A DNA stretch of 64,000 nucleotides from Datura wrightii (taxonomy: Eukaryota; Streptophyta; Magnoliopsida; Solanales; Solanaceae). The DNA lies in the NCBI GenBank assembly GCA_035772735.1, contig JASDFA010000010.1, forward strand, positions 124,163,501 through 124,227,500, in the 5' to 3' direction. The notes beneath the pieces were generated by a model that did no database searches, was not told the origin of the DNA, and saw nothing but the letters and a program-made list of their open reading frames with translations. Shown in pieces: positions 23,731 through 34,249 of this stretch; position 1 is the stretch's first letter; each line of letters opens with the position of its first letter. The position numbers and the translations under genes are program-made.

Positions 23731-25335
23731 TGATGTGCTATGAGTTTATAGCACTTTCGACACTTAAAACTAAGAAAATAGCATGGAATTAGGTGTGTTT
23801 ATGTGGATATAAGACACTTTTTTTTTGTTACAGGACAAATAGGTGTTGGAGCAACAATGTGCAAAAGATAGCCTGAAAGTGCAGAAAATGGGCTGAATTC
23901 ACAAGTCTCAGTACGAGTCGTAGGTTGATTCTATGATCCATACTGAAAACTGTGAAAAGTTTTAGATTGCCGAGTTATGATGAGTGCATCCTATGACTCT
24001 CAGTACGAGCCATAAAACGCGTGTACGAGACGTAGCATTGAGTCATGGAAATATTCAGATGAATTGAACAAGAGGTTGACTCTGACACGGATAGACAGTA
24101 CAAGTCGTGGCATCGAGGTACAAGTCGTACCATCACACTCGTGACAAACTTTAGAAAAATTGAGAATTCTCGGAGTTAAGATACAGAAGAACAGTATGAT
24201 TCATAGGAAGCATGTATGAGTTGTACCAAGGCCTAACACTTAGCCAAATTTCAGCAAGCCAAGGACATACAGATTGCAGGTATAACCCATACAATCCTGC
24301 TACGGGTCATAGGATCTGTCGTAGCTCAGGCAGCACTAGTTATGGAAATTTACCCTATTAACTTAGGAAAAAAGGATTCTTATGTTTGTACAAATACTTT
24401 TTATATTTTATTTTCGACATAAGTTGTTATAGGAGGTGAGAGGACGTAAGAGAACTTTATAGAACATCGAGACCACAACGAATAGAGTTGATTGGCGTGT
24501 GATCAACCTTTTCTTGATTTCTTCTTGATCTTTGTGAATTTTTATTGAGTTATTTTGGATATAATCAAAAAGGTTTTTCTCTCATCTACCATTGTAAGTA
24601 ATGATTTATGTGTTTAATTATGAATGTACATCACAACTTTGCAACTATAAGAGGCTAAAACCTTCATATCCGGGGTTGTGGGAACCATGGTGGATTAATG
24701 AGCTAGGGTTGCACAATATTGATTCGAAACCAATGAAAAAAGCTTTTATTGTATTCTCTTCATGCTTAAATGTTTCTTAACGGTGTACAATGTTAGGACT
24801 TTCCCGAATTATTTACTTGCTTGAGTCTAGAGAGATAGAGATTAGGAAAAAAGAATTACAACAAAGCCTTGATCTTGATGATCATTATATCAACTTGAGT
24901 TGTGGTCGTAGGATAGTTATATTTGGAACAAATTGATAATGGTTAATTTGAAATCGCTCATGAGACCTGACCCGGTGATTGAGTATAGTCATTCAATAGG
25001 GACAAACCAGTCATTTCAATGAACCCTAGTTATCCATTCTGCAAGTAGGCATTGGTATTGATCACATGTGTATACCCGAAGCATTTACAAACCCATGGAG
25101 AACACAAACCCTAATTAGTCTTAACTCTTGATTTTACATCACAATTTCAATGATTGTTTTTAATTATTATTTTCTTGAACCCCCAAATTGGAGTAACTAA
25201 CCAACAAGTTCACTTATCAGCATTAGTCTAGATCTTGCATATTCCCCATGGGTTCGACCCCAACCTCTTTGTTGGGTTCTTTATTGACAACATCTGCTTC
25301 ATACTTCAGTAGGAGGTGTGGTTTGAGCATTATCA
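23731..25335 (+). repeat. E4 5' LTR (1,605 bp)
   Basis: Begins TGATGTGC and ends GCATTATCA; the same opening recurs at 28782 and the same end at about 31719. It carries several ACGAGTCGT-type palindromes between 23913 and 24330, upstream of a decayed TATA box (TACAAATA at 24389-24396, TATAAATA in the other copy). Confidence 0.9.
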
Positions 25336-25340
25336 AAAAG

Positions 25341-25358
25341 TGGAGTTGTTGTCGTGGA
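25341..25358 (+). other. E4 primer binding site, tRNA-Asp type, degenerate
   Basis: TGGAGTTGTTGTCGTGGA matches 14 of 18 bases of the Athila-type PBS TGGCGCCGTTGTCGGGGA (from knowledge of the family). Three of the four mismatches hit the CGCC stretch. Confidence 0.65.
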
Positions 25359-25461
25359 ATATGGATAAGACTAGATTAATTTCTTGTATTTGACTTTTCG
25401 TAGTTATTTCCTTATTATGTTTGCTTTTTGTTTGTGGCACCCATAGATTGTTTTCCGGTGG

Positions 25462-27214
25462 ATGCCAAGCACTAGGAGTAGTGGAAATCCCCTGATTCCA
25501 TTGAACCCTAAAATTGAATGGACACTATGTAGAATGGAAAACCAAGAACAGAGAGATGCCTGCATAGTTGAAAAAGCTATGTAAGCCGAGCTAGCTTTGC
25601 AAGCTGCACTTCAGGATACGGAAGATGTCAGAGAAGAGGTTGTTAATGTCGGACGACATGGGCGGGGCAACAAAGGTTATAGAATTTCCCCTCAGTTCTT
25701 CGATGATGAGGATCCAGACCTAGATGAAGTTGGCTCAACTGGAGCAATTGTACCACTACCACCGTCCACTGGGGCCAAATTTTACATCACAGGCACCATG
25801 AGTCAATTGTTAAACATGAAAGGGGTGTTCAGTGGTCACACAGCAGATGATGCCAACTTGCACCTAATGAACTTCGTTGGAATATACAAGGCATACAGGT
25901 TGCCTAGAGTTAGCAAAGATGCCATCAGGCTCAGACTATTCCTATTTTCTCTATCAAGGGAAGCCACCTTATGGTTAGTAGAGTTGCCCAATGAATCCAT
26001 AACCTACTTGAAGGAACTCAATAAAGCCTTCTTGGAGAGATTCCCCCCCCCCCCCAGAATATTGCAGCTTAAGGATGAGATTTACAGTTTCTAATAGCTC
26101 AAAACCGAGACACTTCATGAAACCTGATTGAGGTTCAAGACAAAGTTTGTTTGGAAATTCTTTTACAGGTCTTTAAACAATAGCACAAAAGTTGTGGAAA
26201 ACATGGTGGCAGGGGGAGCATTAATGAGTTACACCTGGGTGCAAGCTGCTACTATCCTTGACAAATTGACTAAAACAAACAAGGCATGGAATACCAGGGA
26301 GGTAGATGCAGTGGCCGATACATATGTTATTGGTTTGACTGCATACCAATGTAGGAAGGAATAAGAACGCGACCAGGAGTTGGCTCAAATGCGCACATCA
26401 TTGTATTTTCTTACAAAGCCATTATGGGAGCAGGAGTCAAAAAGGTAAATGCAGCGGGGACACAGGGACTAGGGCCAAGGGCAGATCACTCTGATTTCGA
26501 GGAGGAGGCGAATTTTCTGGACAGCCAGGTGGCTGGTTTCTGAGTCAATGCCCAAGCATCTAGACAAGACAATTGGTGCCAAGGTTGTGGAAACCAAGGT
26601 GGGAACCAATACAGAGATAACTACAATTGAAATGGGTACATAGATAGGAGTCGAGGTTGTGAGCATGATGGAGAACGGAGAAGGAATGACGTCTACCGCA
26701 ATGATCGAGCTAGAATATATGTGCCTCCCAATGCATGAGAGGTAGAGGCTGGGCAGTCTAAGTTAGAGAGTATGATGTCCGAGATGTTGAAAAGGGTGAG
26801 GTCCATTGATGATCAATTGAAGGAAATTCGTGGTGACATATCAAGCATGGGTCAGAGAGTGAAATCTCATGCGACAGCCATCAAGAAGCTTGAACAACAG
26901 CTTGGGCAACTGTCAGCATCACTAAACCCTAGAAAAAGGGTACACTGCCTAGCAATACCATCCAAAACCTAAAGAAAGATGGCCACTACAGAGCGGTGAT
27001 GACTAGGAGGGGTAAGACCTCAGTTGGCCCTCCTTTTCCAGTTGTAGTTGAATGGAAGAAAGAGAGAATAACTGATGAAAATGAGAAGAGTGTTGAGATG
27101 GAGGACGCTGAACATGATGAGTTGCTAGAGGCCCCAATAGGTGAGAAAGAACCTAACATTGATCAAGGAGAAACGCAAACATACAAAGCTATCCCCGCGA
27201 CCACCGCGATCTGA
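25462..27214 (+). pseudogene. gag: E4 Athila-type gag, broken
   Basis: A possible start is ATG 25462, with a TAA at 25582-25584. The capsid core in 25597-26094 reads GVFSGHTADDANLHLMNFVGI, trimmed here to HTADDANLHLMNF, then SKDAIRLRLFLFSLSREATLW and FLERF, typical of Athila gag. After stops at 26092-26120 it resumes with VVENMVAGGALMSYTWVQAA. A Gly/Asn/Tyr-rich basic tail lies at about 26570-26740. The coiled-coil-like segment SMGQRVKSHATAIKKLEQQLGQ at 26772-26972 (core KKLEQQLGQLSASLN) and an acidic tail follow in other frames. At least two frameshifts are present. Confidence 0.82.
26043..26055 (+). repeat. 13-base C run inside gag
   Basis: An uninterrupted run of 13 C where relatives encode a short F-P-P motif. 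It is a likely slippage site, and the reading frame survives across it for only about 12 more codons. Confidence 0.9.
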
Positions 27215-28781
27215 GTAGCCATAGGTATGTTCCCTTCCCTTTGTTCTTATAATTCATACTTCGGGGATGAAGCTCAATTTTTAAAAAGGGGAGGGGTGTA
27301 CTTGTAATTTTTGGATTTTTGGATTCGTCCAAGGGTTTTTCTTGCCTTGTTTCTTTTTTCTTGGGCATGCTATCTAGTAGAACCGACATGTTTAGGATTT
27401 TATTTTCTTATTTTGTCATTTTTCTTAATTAGGAAATAACTTAGGATTACTCAACCAATGAAAGTGCACTAGTTTGAATTTTTTGAAAAAATCAACCCGT
27501 TTAAAATTTTTGATGATTAGCTATGTATTAGTGACTGCATGCATGATTTATATGGATCTTTTCATGTCATTTAGTTTATTAGCATGAGGAGTCTTGCTAA
27601 ATCCATGTGTAATCTAGAAAGGTAAAATGAATATAAGTCATATGCCATGAGCGAGTGAGGTTGGATACTTAGTTCATTACTATGTTGAAGATTTAGAACT
27701 TGCTTGGTTGGTCTCTGCATAGGCTAAGGATGGTTGATTAGGATATGATCATAAGTCATTTTTGTTAAGCTCACTTTTGCCTCAAATGACCCTACCAAAA
27801 TCATATGATTCCCTTGATCCCAATTTTGAGCCTTTAATAAACCATTTTTCTTAGAGCTAACCAATGAACTGTACCCATTATTTTATAATGAACTGGTATT
27901 GTCCTTGGTCCTTCCTTGGACATTGTAAACCTCAACATAGGAAAAATGCCTAAGTGGAGGGTGGCTAGAGTAGAGATGCATAAATGGTGGGAACGAGAAA
28001 AAAGGAAAGGAAGAAGAAAAGGTTAAAAATGAGGTGTGGTGTGACAAAAGAAAAAAAAGACATGAAAAAGTTGAAAATCTTGAAAAAGAAAATTCAAAAG
28101 AAAAATATAATGCTTAAAAAGGTAGAAAATACACCACACCCATACAAATTCACAAAAGAGGTGAAAAGGGAAGAAAAGGAGTGAAAAGAAAAGAGGGTGA
28201 AATAGGTGAACAGTAAAGCCAATGTATGTAGTGCCAAGGAAGGGATAGTCACTCAAAAAAATCTCTCATATTTATCATATCGAGCCCTAAAGCCCACATG
28301 AGAAGCCAAAAGTCCTATAGTTATCCTAATTTGACAGTCTGAAACAGAGAAAATAAGGGCAAGCCCATGGTATTTGATACACAGTACATGAAACTTCTTT
28401 GTGAAAGTGAGAGTCTCACTTGTTTGGTCCAATGCAATATCTAACAATATATATATTAGTGGGGGCTTCATTTATTGTGAGGGTACATGGGTTATGTTTA
28501 CTTTTACCATTGGTCTATGCAAAAAGCATCGGTGATGACTTGATTGACTGTTGATAGCTAGATGACATGTCTTGATCCCTTCTAAGGATGTTTTATGGCT
28601 GCATTTAGTACATTAGCTGATATTTGTTCATAGAAGAAGGGTCAAAATTTGTTGAATGTATAGTGCAAGTTTTGTTTGGTATTGACTGTAGTATCCTAAG
28701 TTTATTTTCTAGTTGAGCGTCGTGTTTAATTTTTTTCTTTTCTTTGCCTGAGGACATGCAAAAGTCTTAACTTGAGGGTGT
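27215..28781 (+). other. E4 3' non-coding region and PPT
   Basis: Contains a purine tract AAAAAGGGGAGGGG at 27283-27296, a long A/G-rich stretch (27984-28200) and AACTTGAGGGTGT immediately before the LTR, the likely PPT (28769-28781). No protein domain. In full Athila elements protease, RT and integrase precede such a region; here gag runs straight into it. Confidence 0.7.
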
Positions 28782-29671
28782 TGATGTGCTTTGAGTTTAT
28801 AGCACTTTCAACGCTCAAAACTAAGAAAATAGAATGGACTTAGGTGTGTTTATGTGGATATAAGACATTTTTTCTTTGGTTACAGGATAAATAGGTGTTG
28901 GAGCAAGAATGTGCAAAAGATAACCTGAAAGTGCAGAAAATGGGCTAAAGTCACAAGTCTCAATACAAGCCGTAGGTTGATGCTATGAGATGTACTAAAG
29001 ACCGTGAAAAGTTTTAGATGGATGAGTTATGATGAGTGCATCCTACGACTTTCAGTATGAGTCGTACAACGCTTGTACGAGCCGTAGCATTAAGTTGTGG
29101 AAATATTCAGAAGAATTGCACAAGATGCTGACTCCTAACACGGATAGACAGTACGAGTCGTGGCATCAAGGTACGAGTCATACCATCACACTCGTGATAA
29201 ACTTCAGAAAAATTGAGAATTCTTAGAGTCAAGCCATGTAAGAACAGTACGATTCGTAAGAAGCATGTAGGAGTCGTAAGACGGCCAAATACTTAGCCAA
29301 ATTTCAGCAAGCCAAGGACATACAGATAGCAGGTATGACTAGTACAATCTTGCTATGGGTCGTAGGATCTGTCGTGGCTCAGGCGGCACCAGTTATGGAA
29401 ATTTACCCTGTTAGCTTAGGAAAAGGATTCTTATATCTGTATAAATACTTTTTATGTTTTATTTTCGATACAAGTTGTTAGAGGAGGTGAGAGGACATAA
29501 GAGAACTTTAGAGAACATTAAGAGAACATGGAATTGAGTTGATTGGCTTGTGATCAACCTTTTCTTGATTTCTTCTTGATCTTTCTGAATTGTTCTTGAG
29601 TTATTTTGGATATAATCAAAGAAGTTTTTCTCTCATCTACCATTGCAAAAATTGATTTATGTGTTACATTA
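28782..29671 (+). repeat. E4 3' LTR, first part
   Basis: Aligns with 23731 to about 24625 of the 5' LTR (same opening TGATGTGC). The match stops abruptly at about 29671 (TGTTACATTATGA), where inverted internal sequence begins. Confidence 0.85.
29440..29447 (+). promoter_or_regulatory. TATA box of E4 LTR
   Basis: TATAAATA in GTATAAATACTTTTTATG, downstream of the palindrome cluster. The 5' LTR has TACAAATA at the same place. Confidence 0.6.
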
Positions 29672-30303
29672 TGAAAAGAAACACGAAAAGAAAAACCGGA
29701 CGAATCCAAAAATCAAAAAATTACAAGTACACCTCCTCCCCTTTTTGAAAATTGAGCCTCATCCCTGAATAATGAATTACAAGAACAGAGGGAAGGGAAC
29801 ATAATTGTTGCTACTCAGACTTTGCCATTCATGGGTTGCCTCCCAAGAAGCTCTTGATTTATCATTGATGCATGACGCAGGTCTCTTTAATACTCAGAAT
29901 TCATCAAGTGACTCGAATTCATCATCAAGTGCTGAGACTACACTAAATTCCTTTGGTTGCTGCATTGAACGGCTGATGTTAAAGGTGTCCTCTTCTTTTT
30001 TCAGTCTGAACTTCAGTTGGCCCGCCTCCACATCTACTAAGGCCCTCTCAGTTGCAAGGAATGGTCGCCCCAAATTGATGGGGACCTCATAATCAACCTT
30101 GCAATCCAAAATCATGAAGTCTACTGGGAAAATGAATTTGTCTACCTTAACAGGCACATCGAACAGGATCTTCACTAGCTTCTTCACAGTTTTGTTGGCC
30201 ATCAATAGCCGCATAGTAGTCGGTTTGGGGGCTCCTAAGCCTAATTGCTTGAATACTGCCAAGGGCATCAGGTTGATGCTTGCTCCCATATCACAGAATG
30301 CCC
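29672..30303 (-). pseudogene. pol: Inverted Athila protease fragment inside the E4 3' LTR
   Basis: On the minus strand from 30303: MGASINLMPLAVFKQLGLG, then FIFPVDFMILDC, VPINLGRPFLAT and ALVDVEAGQL, an Athila-type aspartic protease, open for 131 codons to 29894. It then runs straight into the same 3' region seen at 27190-27320, including the GGGGAGG purine tract. So it comes from a second derivative that kept protease but lost RT and integrase. It sits in reverse orientation between two LTR pieces. Confidence 0.82.
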
Positions 30304-31719
30304 TTACATTCTACGACTCTCAATATGAGTCGTACAATGCTTGTACGAGCCATAGCATTGAGTCATGGAAATATTTAGAAGAATTGCATAAGAGGTTGAT
30401 TCCTAAAACGTATAGAAAATACGAGTCGTGGCATCGAGGTACGAGTCGTACCATCACACTTGTGACAAAAACTTCAAAAAAATTGAGAATTCTTAGAGTC
30501 AAGCAATGAAAGAATAGTACAATTAGTAGGAAGCATGTATGAGTCATACCAAGGCCCAACACTTAGCCAAATTTCAGCAAGCCAAGGACATACAAATAGC
30601 AGGTATGACCCGTACATTCCTTCTACGGGTTGTAGGATCTGTCTTGTCTTAGGCGGCACCAATTATGGAAATTTACCCTGTTAGCTTAAGAAAAGGATTT
30701 TTATGTATGTATTAATACTTTTTATGTTTTATTTTCGATACAAGTTGTTAGAGGAGGTGAGTGGATGTAAGAGAACTTTAGAGAACATCGAGACAACATA
30801 GAATTGAGTTGCTTTGTGATCAACCTTTTCTTGATTTCTTCTTGATCTTTGTGAATTGTTCTTGAGTTATTTGGGATATAATCAAAGAAGTTTTTCTCTC
30901 ATCTACCATTGTAAGTATTGATTTATGTGTTTAATTATGAATGCATATCACAACCTTGCAACTATGAGAGCATAAAACCTCCATAGTTGGGGTAGTGGGA
31001 ACTATGGTGGATTGATGAGCTAGGGTTTCATAATAGTGATTCAAAACCTCCATAGCTAGGGTTGTAGGAACCATGGTGGATTAATGAGCTAGGGTTACAT
31101 AATAGTATTTGAAACCAATGCAAAATGCTTTTATTGTATTCTCTTCATGCTTAAACATTTCTTAATGGTGTAAAACGTTAGGCTTTGCCCAAATTTTTTA
31201 CTTGCTTGAGCCTAGAGAGGTAGAGATTAGGAAAAGAGAATTACAACATAGCCTTGATCTTGATGATCATTGTATTAACTTGAATTGTGGTCGCAAGATA
31301 GTTATATTTGGAAAAAATCGATAATGGTTAATTTGATATTGCTCATGAGACCTGACTCGGTGATTGAGTATAGTCATTCAATAGGGATGAACAAATCGGT
31401 TGAATGAACCCTAGTTATCCTTTCTGCAAGTAAGCATTGGTATTGATCACGTGTGTATACCCCAAAGAGTTATGAACCCATGGGGAACACAAAACCTAGT
31501 TAGTCTTAACTCTTGATTTTACAACACAGTTTCAATCCTTATTTTTAATTATTATTTTCTTAAACCCCCCAATTCGAGTAACTAAACAACAAGTTCATTT
31601 ACCGGCATTAGTCTAGATCTTCCATATTCCCTGTGGATTAGACCCAACCTTTTTGTTGGGTTCTTTATTGACAACGTCAGCTTCATACTTTAGTAAGAGG
31701 TGTAGTTTGAGCATTATTA
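30304..31719 (+). repeat. E4 3' LTR, second part
   Basis: Starts CTACGACTCTCAATATGAGT, matching about 23995 of the 5' LTR, and runs to GCATTATTA at 31719 (CA end mutated to TA). The stretch equivalent to about 24000-24625 is therefore present twice, here and at 29040-29671. Confidence 0.85.
30421..30453. repeat. Palindromes ACGAGTCGT and GGTACGAGTCGTACC in E4 LTR
   Basis: ACGAGTCGT at 30421-30429, and the 16-mer GGTACGAGTCGTACCA at 30438-30453 (7-base arms around one G). The identical 16-mer is at 38835-38850 in a chromovirus-type LTR. Confidence 0.9.
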
Positions 31720-32160
31720 GATGGCTCTGCAGTTTAGCTGGTGCAATGGTCGCTGGCCGTAGAAGGATGGGAAGCACGGTTGCTAGCCGGAGTCAAGGTC
31801 TCAAAGCTGTTCTTGTCACTGTTTGGTTGCTGGCAGGAGAGATGAGAGATGAGGAAGATGATGACGCAAGTTTTTCCAGTCGCCCGCTGATCAGAGCAAT
31901 GACACAGCTGTGGTGGTTCAACGGAGTGAAGGAGAGGGAGAAGAGAAGGCTGGGGTCAGACGGAAGCCTCGCCGGAATAGGAGAAATATAGGAGAGGGAC
32001 AGAGAGGTGAACGATGTTGGTGAGTTGGTTTCGCCGAGAAGACGAGACAAAGAGGGAGAAAGAGCGGCAGTCGACTGGAGCAGCAGCGATGCAGTTGATG
32101 ATGTGTCGCATGAGAGATAAGAAGATGAAGGGTGAATACGCACCTGATCTTTTAGGGGTA
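31720..32160 (-). other. Exon-like or leader-like host sequence (unidentified)
   Basis: The minus strand is C/T- and Ser/Pro-rich, opening after ACCCAATTTCATTCTACCCC. An open stretch from 32143 to 31793 starts with GTG, not ATG, and then stops, so I do not call a protein. If E4 is removed, this sequence joins 23730-23680, which ends at a donor-like CCG|GTGAGT. It may be a 5' leader of a gene, or of an unrecognised repeat. Confidence 0.3.
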
Positions 32161-32537
32161 GAATGAAATTGGGTTTAGGTTATTGGTATATTAATAAAAG
32201 GAAAGAAATGTGTAATTAATTTGCATCATTGGATTAATCCAAATGAATAGTTGGGACTGAATTTGAGAATTCGGTCAAATCACTTATATGGGTTTGGGTT
32301 GGATAAATTGGTTTAAATCAAAGATGAATTGAGTTTAAGGAGTGGCCAAAATTGATTAAAATTGTCTAGAATTGGCATAAATTGGGTAGAAAGTAGTTAG
32401 ATTATAAATAAATTGAAAGGAGATTGAATTAGCTGCTACATAATTAATAAAACACAAAACTACATATAAGTATTATTATGATGAAACTAATTATGAATAA
32501 TTTATAAAAATTAAAATAAAATATTGTTTAATTAAAA

Positions 32538-32542
<5 letters not shown>

Positions 32543-32573
<31 letters not shown>
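32543..32573. repeat. (TA)n microsatellite
   Basis: About 31 bases of uninterrupted TA in AT-rich DNA. Confidence 0.95.
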
Positions 32574-32576
<3 letters not shown>

Positions 32577-33599
32577 CATGTAATATATCATATGATAGAT
32601 TTAAAATAATAATAAGTGATTATTTAGAAAATATGTAATTACATTTTAAATTATTGCAATAAATATACATATACACACATAAATATAATTTAAATAGTAC
32701 ATAAAAGGTAAATAATTATATAAGAGAACTAATTATCTGTGGCAATTAATATCAAAAATTGATGAAACGGTGTCAAAATTATGAAGGCAAATTTAAAAGA
32801 TATTGAATAATTAAGTAAAAAGGATAATTTTGAAAATACACATTGTTTAAATATGCAACCTTGATGGGTCATAAGGAGGTCAAAATTAAGTGTCAATAAC
32901 TGCCGCTTCTTTGCTCGGAAATGAAGGATGAATTGGTAGGAAAAGAACGTTGACTAAGTAGCCAATTTTGTGCGACCGAAAAAAAGATTTTCGGTGGGGA
33001 CGGATGAAAGAAAATGAAATTATGAAGATATTGTGGTGGAGACTTCAGTTTCAATTTGCCTATATATTTCGGTTTCATGAGTATTAGGCCGTATGTAGTT
33101 CCAGATTTAGGGATGAAAGGGATCCCCAAAAGAAGTTGATAGTATGGGGCTTGATAAAGATGAAAGTGGTACGTGGAGATAAGAATGGAGAGATGAGAGA
33201 GGCGTATGAATCAGTACTTCAGTATGTAATTGTGAGGATACCGGAATGAGAGCTAACTTGGAGGATAAATGATGGAAGGGAGAAATGAAAGCAAGATTGA
33301 TTCGATTCAATGGAAGATCTATTGTTATCTTTGATTTTGTACTTGCACACTTTTAACACTAATAAATAAAGCAGTTAATCATATATAAAAACATAAACTA
33401 ATATGAAAATAGTGTCAAAATAAGTAAATTTAAAGGGAATGTGTATATGTGTGTGTATATATATTATTTAGGGGACTTTGAAAAAGGTTGCCCCGGTTTC
33501 ATCTTTCTAAGAAGGATACCTGCAAAACTAGATAAATTTGTTAATACTTAGATACATATATAAAACTATTTAGAATTGGTATATCCTATTTTAGGGCGA
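32574..33599. other. AT-rich region, no gene seen
   Basis: Short overlapping frames on the minus strand at 32893-33310 show no domain. A short GT/TA repeat lies at about 33441-33463. Confidence 0.5.
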
Positions 33600-34200
33600 T
33601 AAACTCAATTATTCGGTCTCAATTAAAAATAACGGGCTCAAATGTAAATCGCGTCCTCAAAATATAAATCACGAACTCAAAAATTCAAATCACGGGCTCA
33701 ATAATATAATACACGGGCTAAGTTATCCAATTTTATGGAGGACTAACTCAATTGTCCAATTTTAGGGCGGACTAGTCCAATTGTCCAATTGCAGGGTGGA
33801 CAAACCCAATGATACTGGCATAATAGTAGAAAAATAATAGTATGAAAGTAGCATAATATGAACCTTACTGGATAACATTATAGAAACATAATATGGGACT
33901 GATTGAATGGTAGCATGATAGAGGCATAATAATAGCATGATAGGAGCTTGAAAGTAGTATAATACTGGATTGATTGAATAACATAATAGTAGCAAGATAG
34001 TGGCATAATAGTAATACGACAGCAGCTTGATGGTAGCATAATATAGGCCACATTGAATAACGTAATAGCAATATGATACGACATAATAATAACTTCAATA
34101 GTAGCATAATATGGGCCTGGTAACATAATAGTACAAGAGGACAGTGGCATAATAATAACTTGAATAATCATCTAAAAGTATCACAATAGGGGTCTGCATA
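33600..34200. repeat. Degenerate short-period repeats
   Basis: Two blocks. 33600-33810 repeats AATCACGGGCTCAA-like and CTCAATTGTCCAATTTTAGGGCGGAC-type units (core TCCAATTTTAGGGCGGAC). 33810-34190 repeats variants of GGCATAATAGTAGC about every 20-35 bases. Unit spacing is irregular, so these are old tandem or LTR-internal repeats. Confidence 0.65.
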
Positions 34201-34249
34201 AAAATATTGTGATAAGCACTGAATTTGAGAGAGCAAAGCACTGGTCATT

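Larger units (their letters stand above)
23731..31719 (+). mobile_element. E4: non-autonomous Athila-like LTR element, rearranged
   Basis: A 5' LTR (TGATGTGCTATGAG to GCATTATCA), a degenerate tRNA-Asp-type PBS, an Athila-like gag, then directly the 3' non-coding region and a 3' LTR. RT, RNase H and integrase are absent. The 3' LTR is split by an inverted piece carrying protease, and part of it is duplicated. Outer flanks TATGG (23726-23730) and GATGG (31720-31724) agree in 4 of 5 bases, consistent with one insertion and an aged target duplication. It would have depended on a full-length Athila relative for RT and integrase. Confidence 0.82.

Noticed and set aside
27984..28184. Lys/Glu-rich frame
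   Set aside because: It is a translation of an A/G-rich tract in the E4 3' region, with no domain.
29805..30092. Plus-strand frame here as a gene
   Set aside because: It is the antisense shadow of the Athila protease fragment read on the minus strand.
31793..32143. Ser-rich minus-strand frame as a host protein
   Set aside because: It begins with GTG, has low-complexity Ser/Pro content and stops before any domain. I kept it only as exon-like sequence.
32543..32573. AT tracts as origins or matrix attachment sites
   Set aside because: Only simple (TA)n microsatellites can be supported from sequence.
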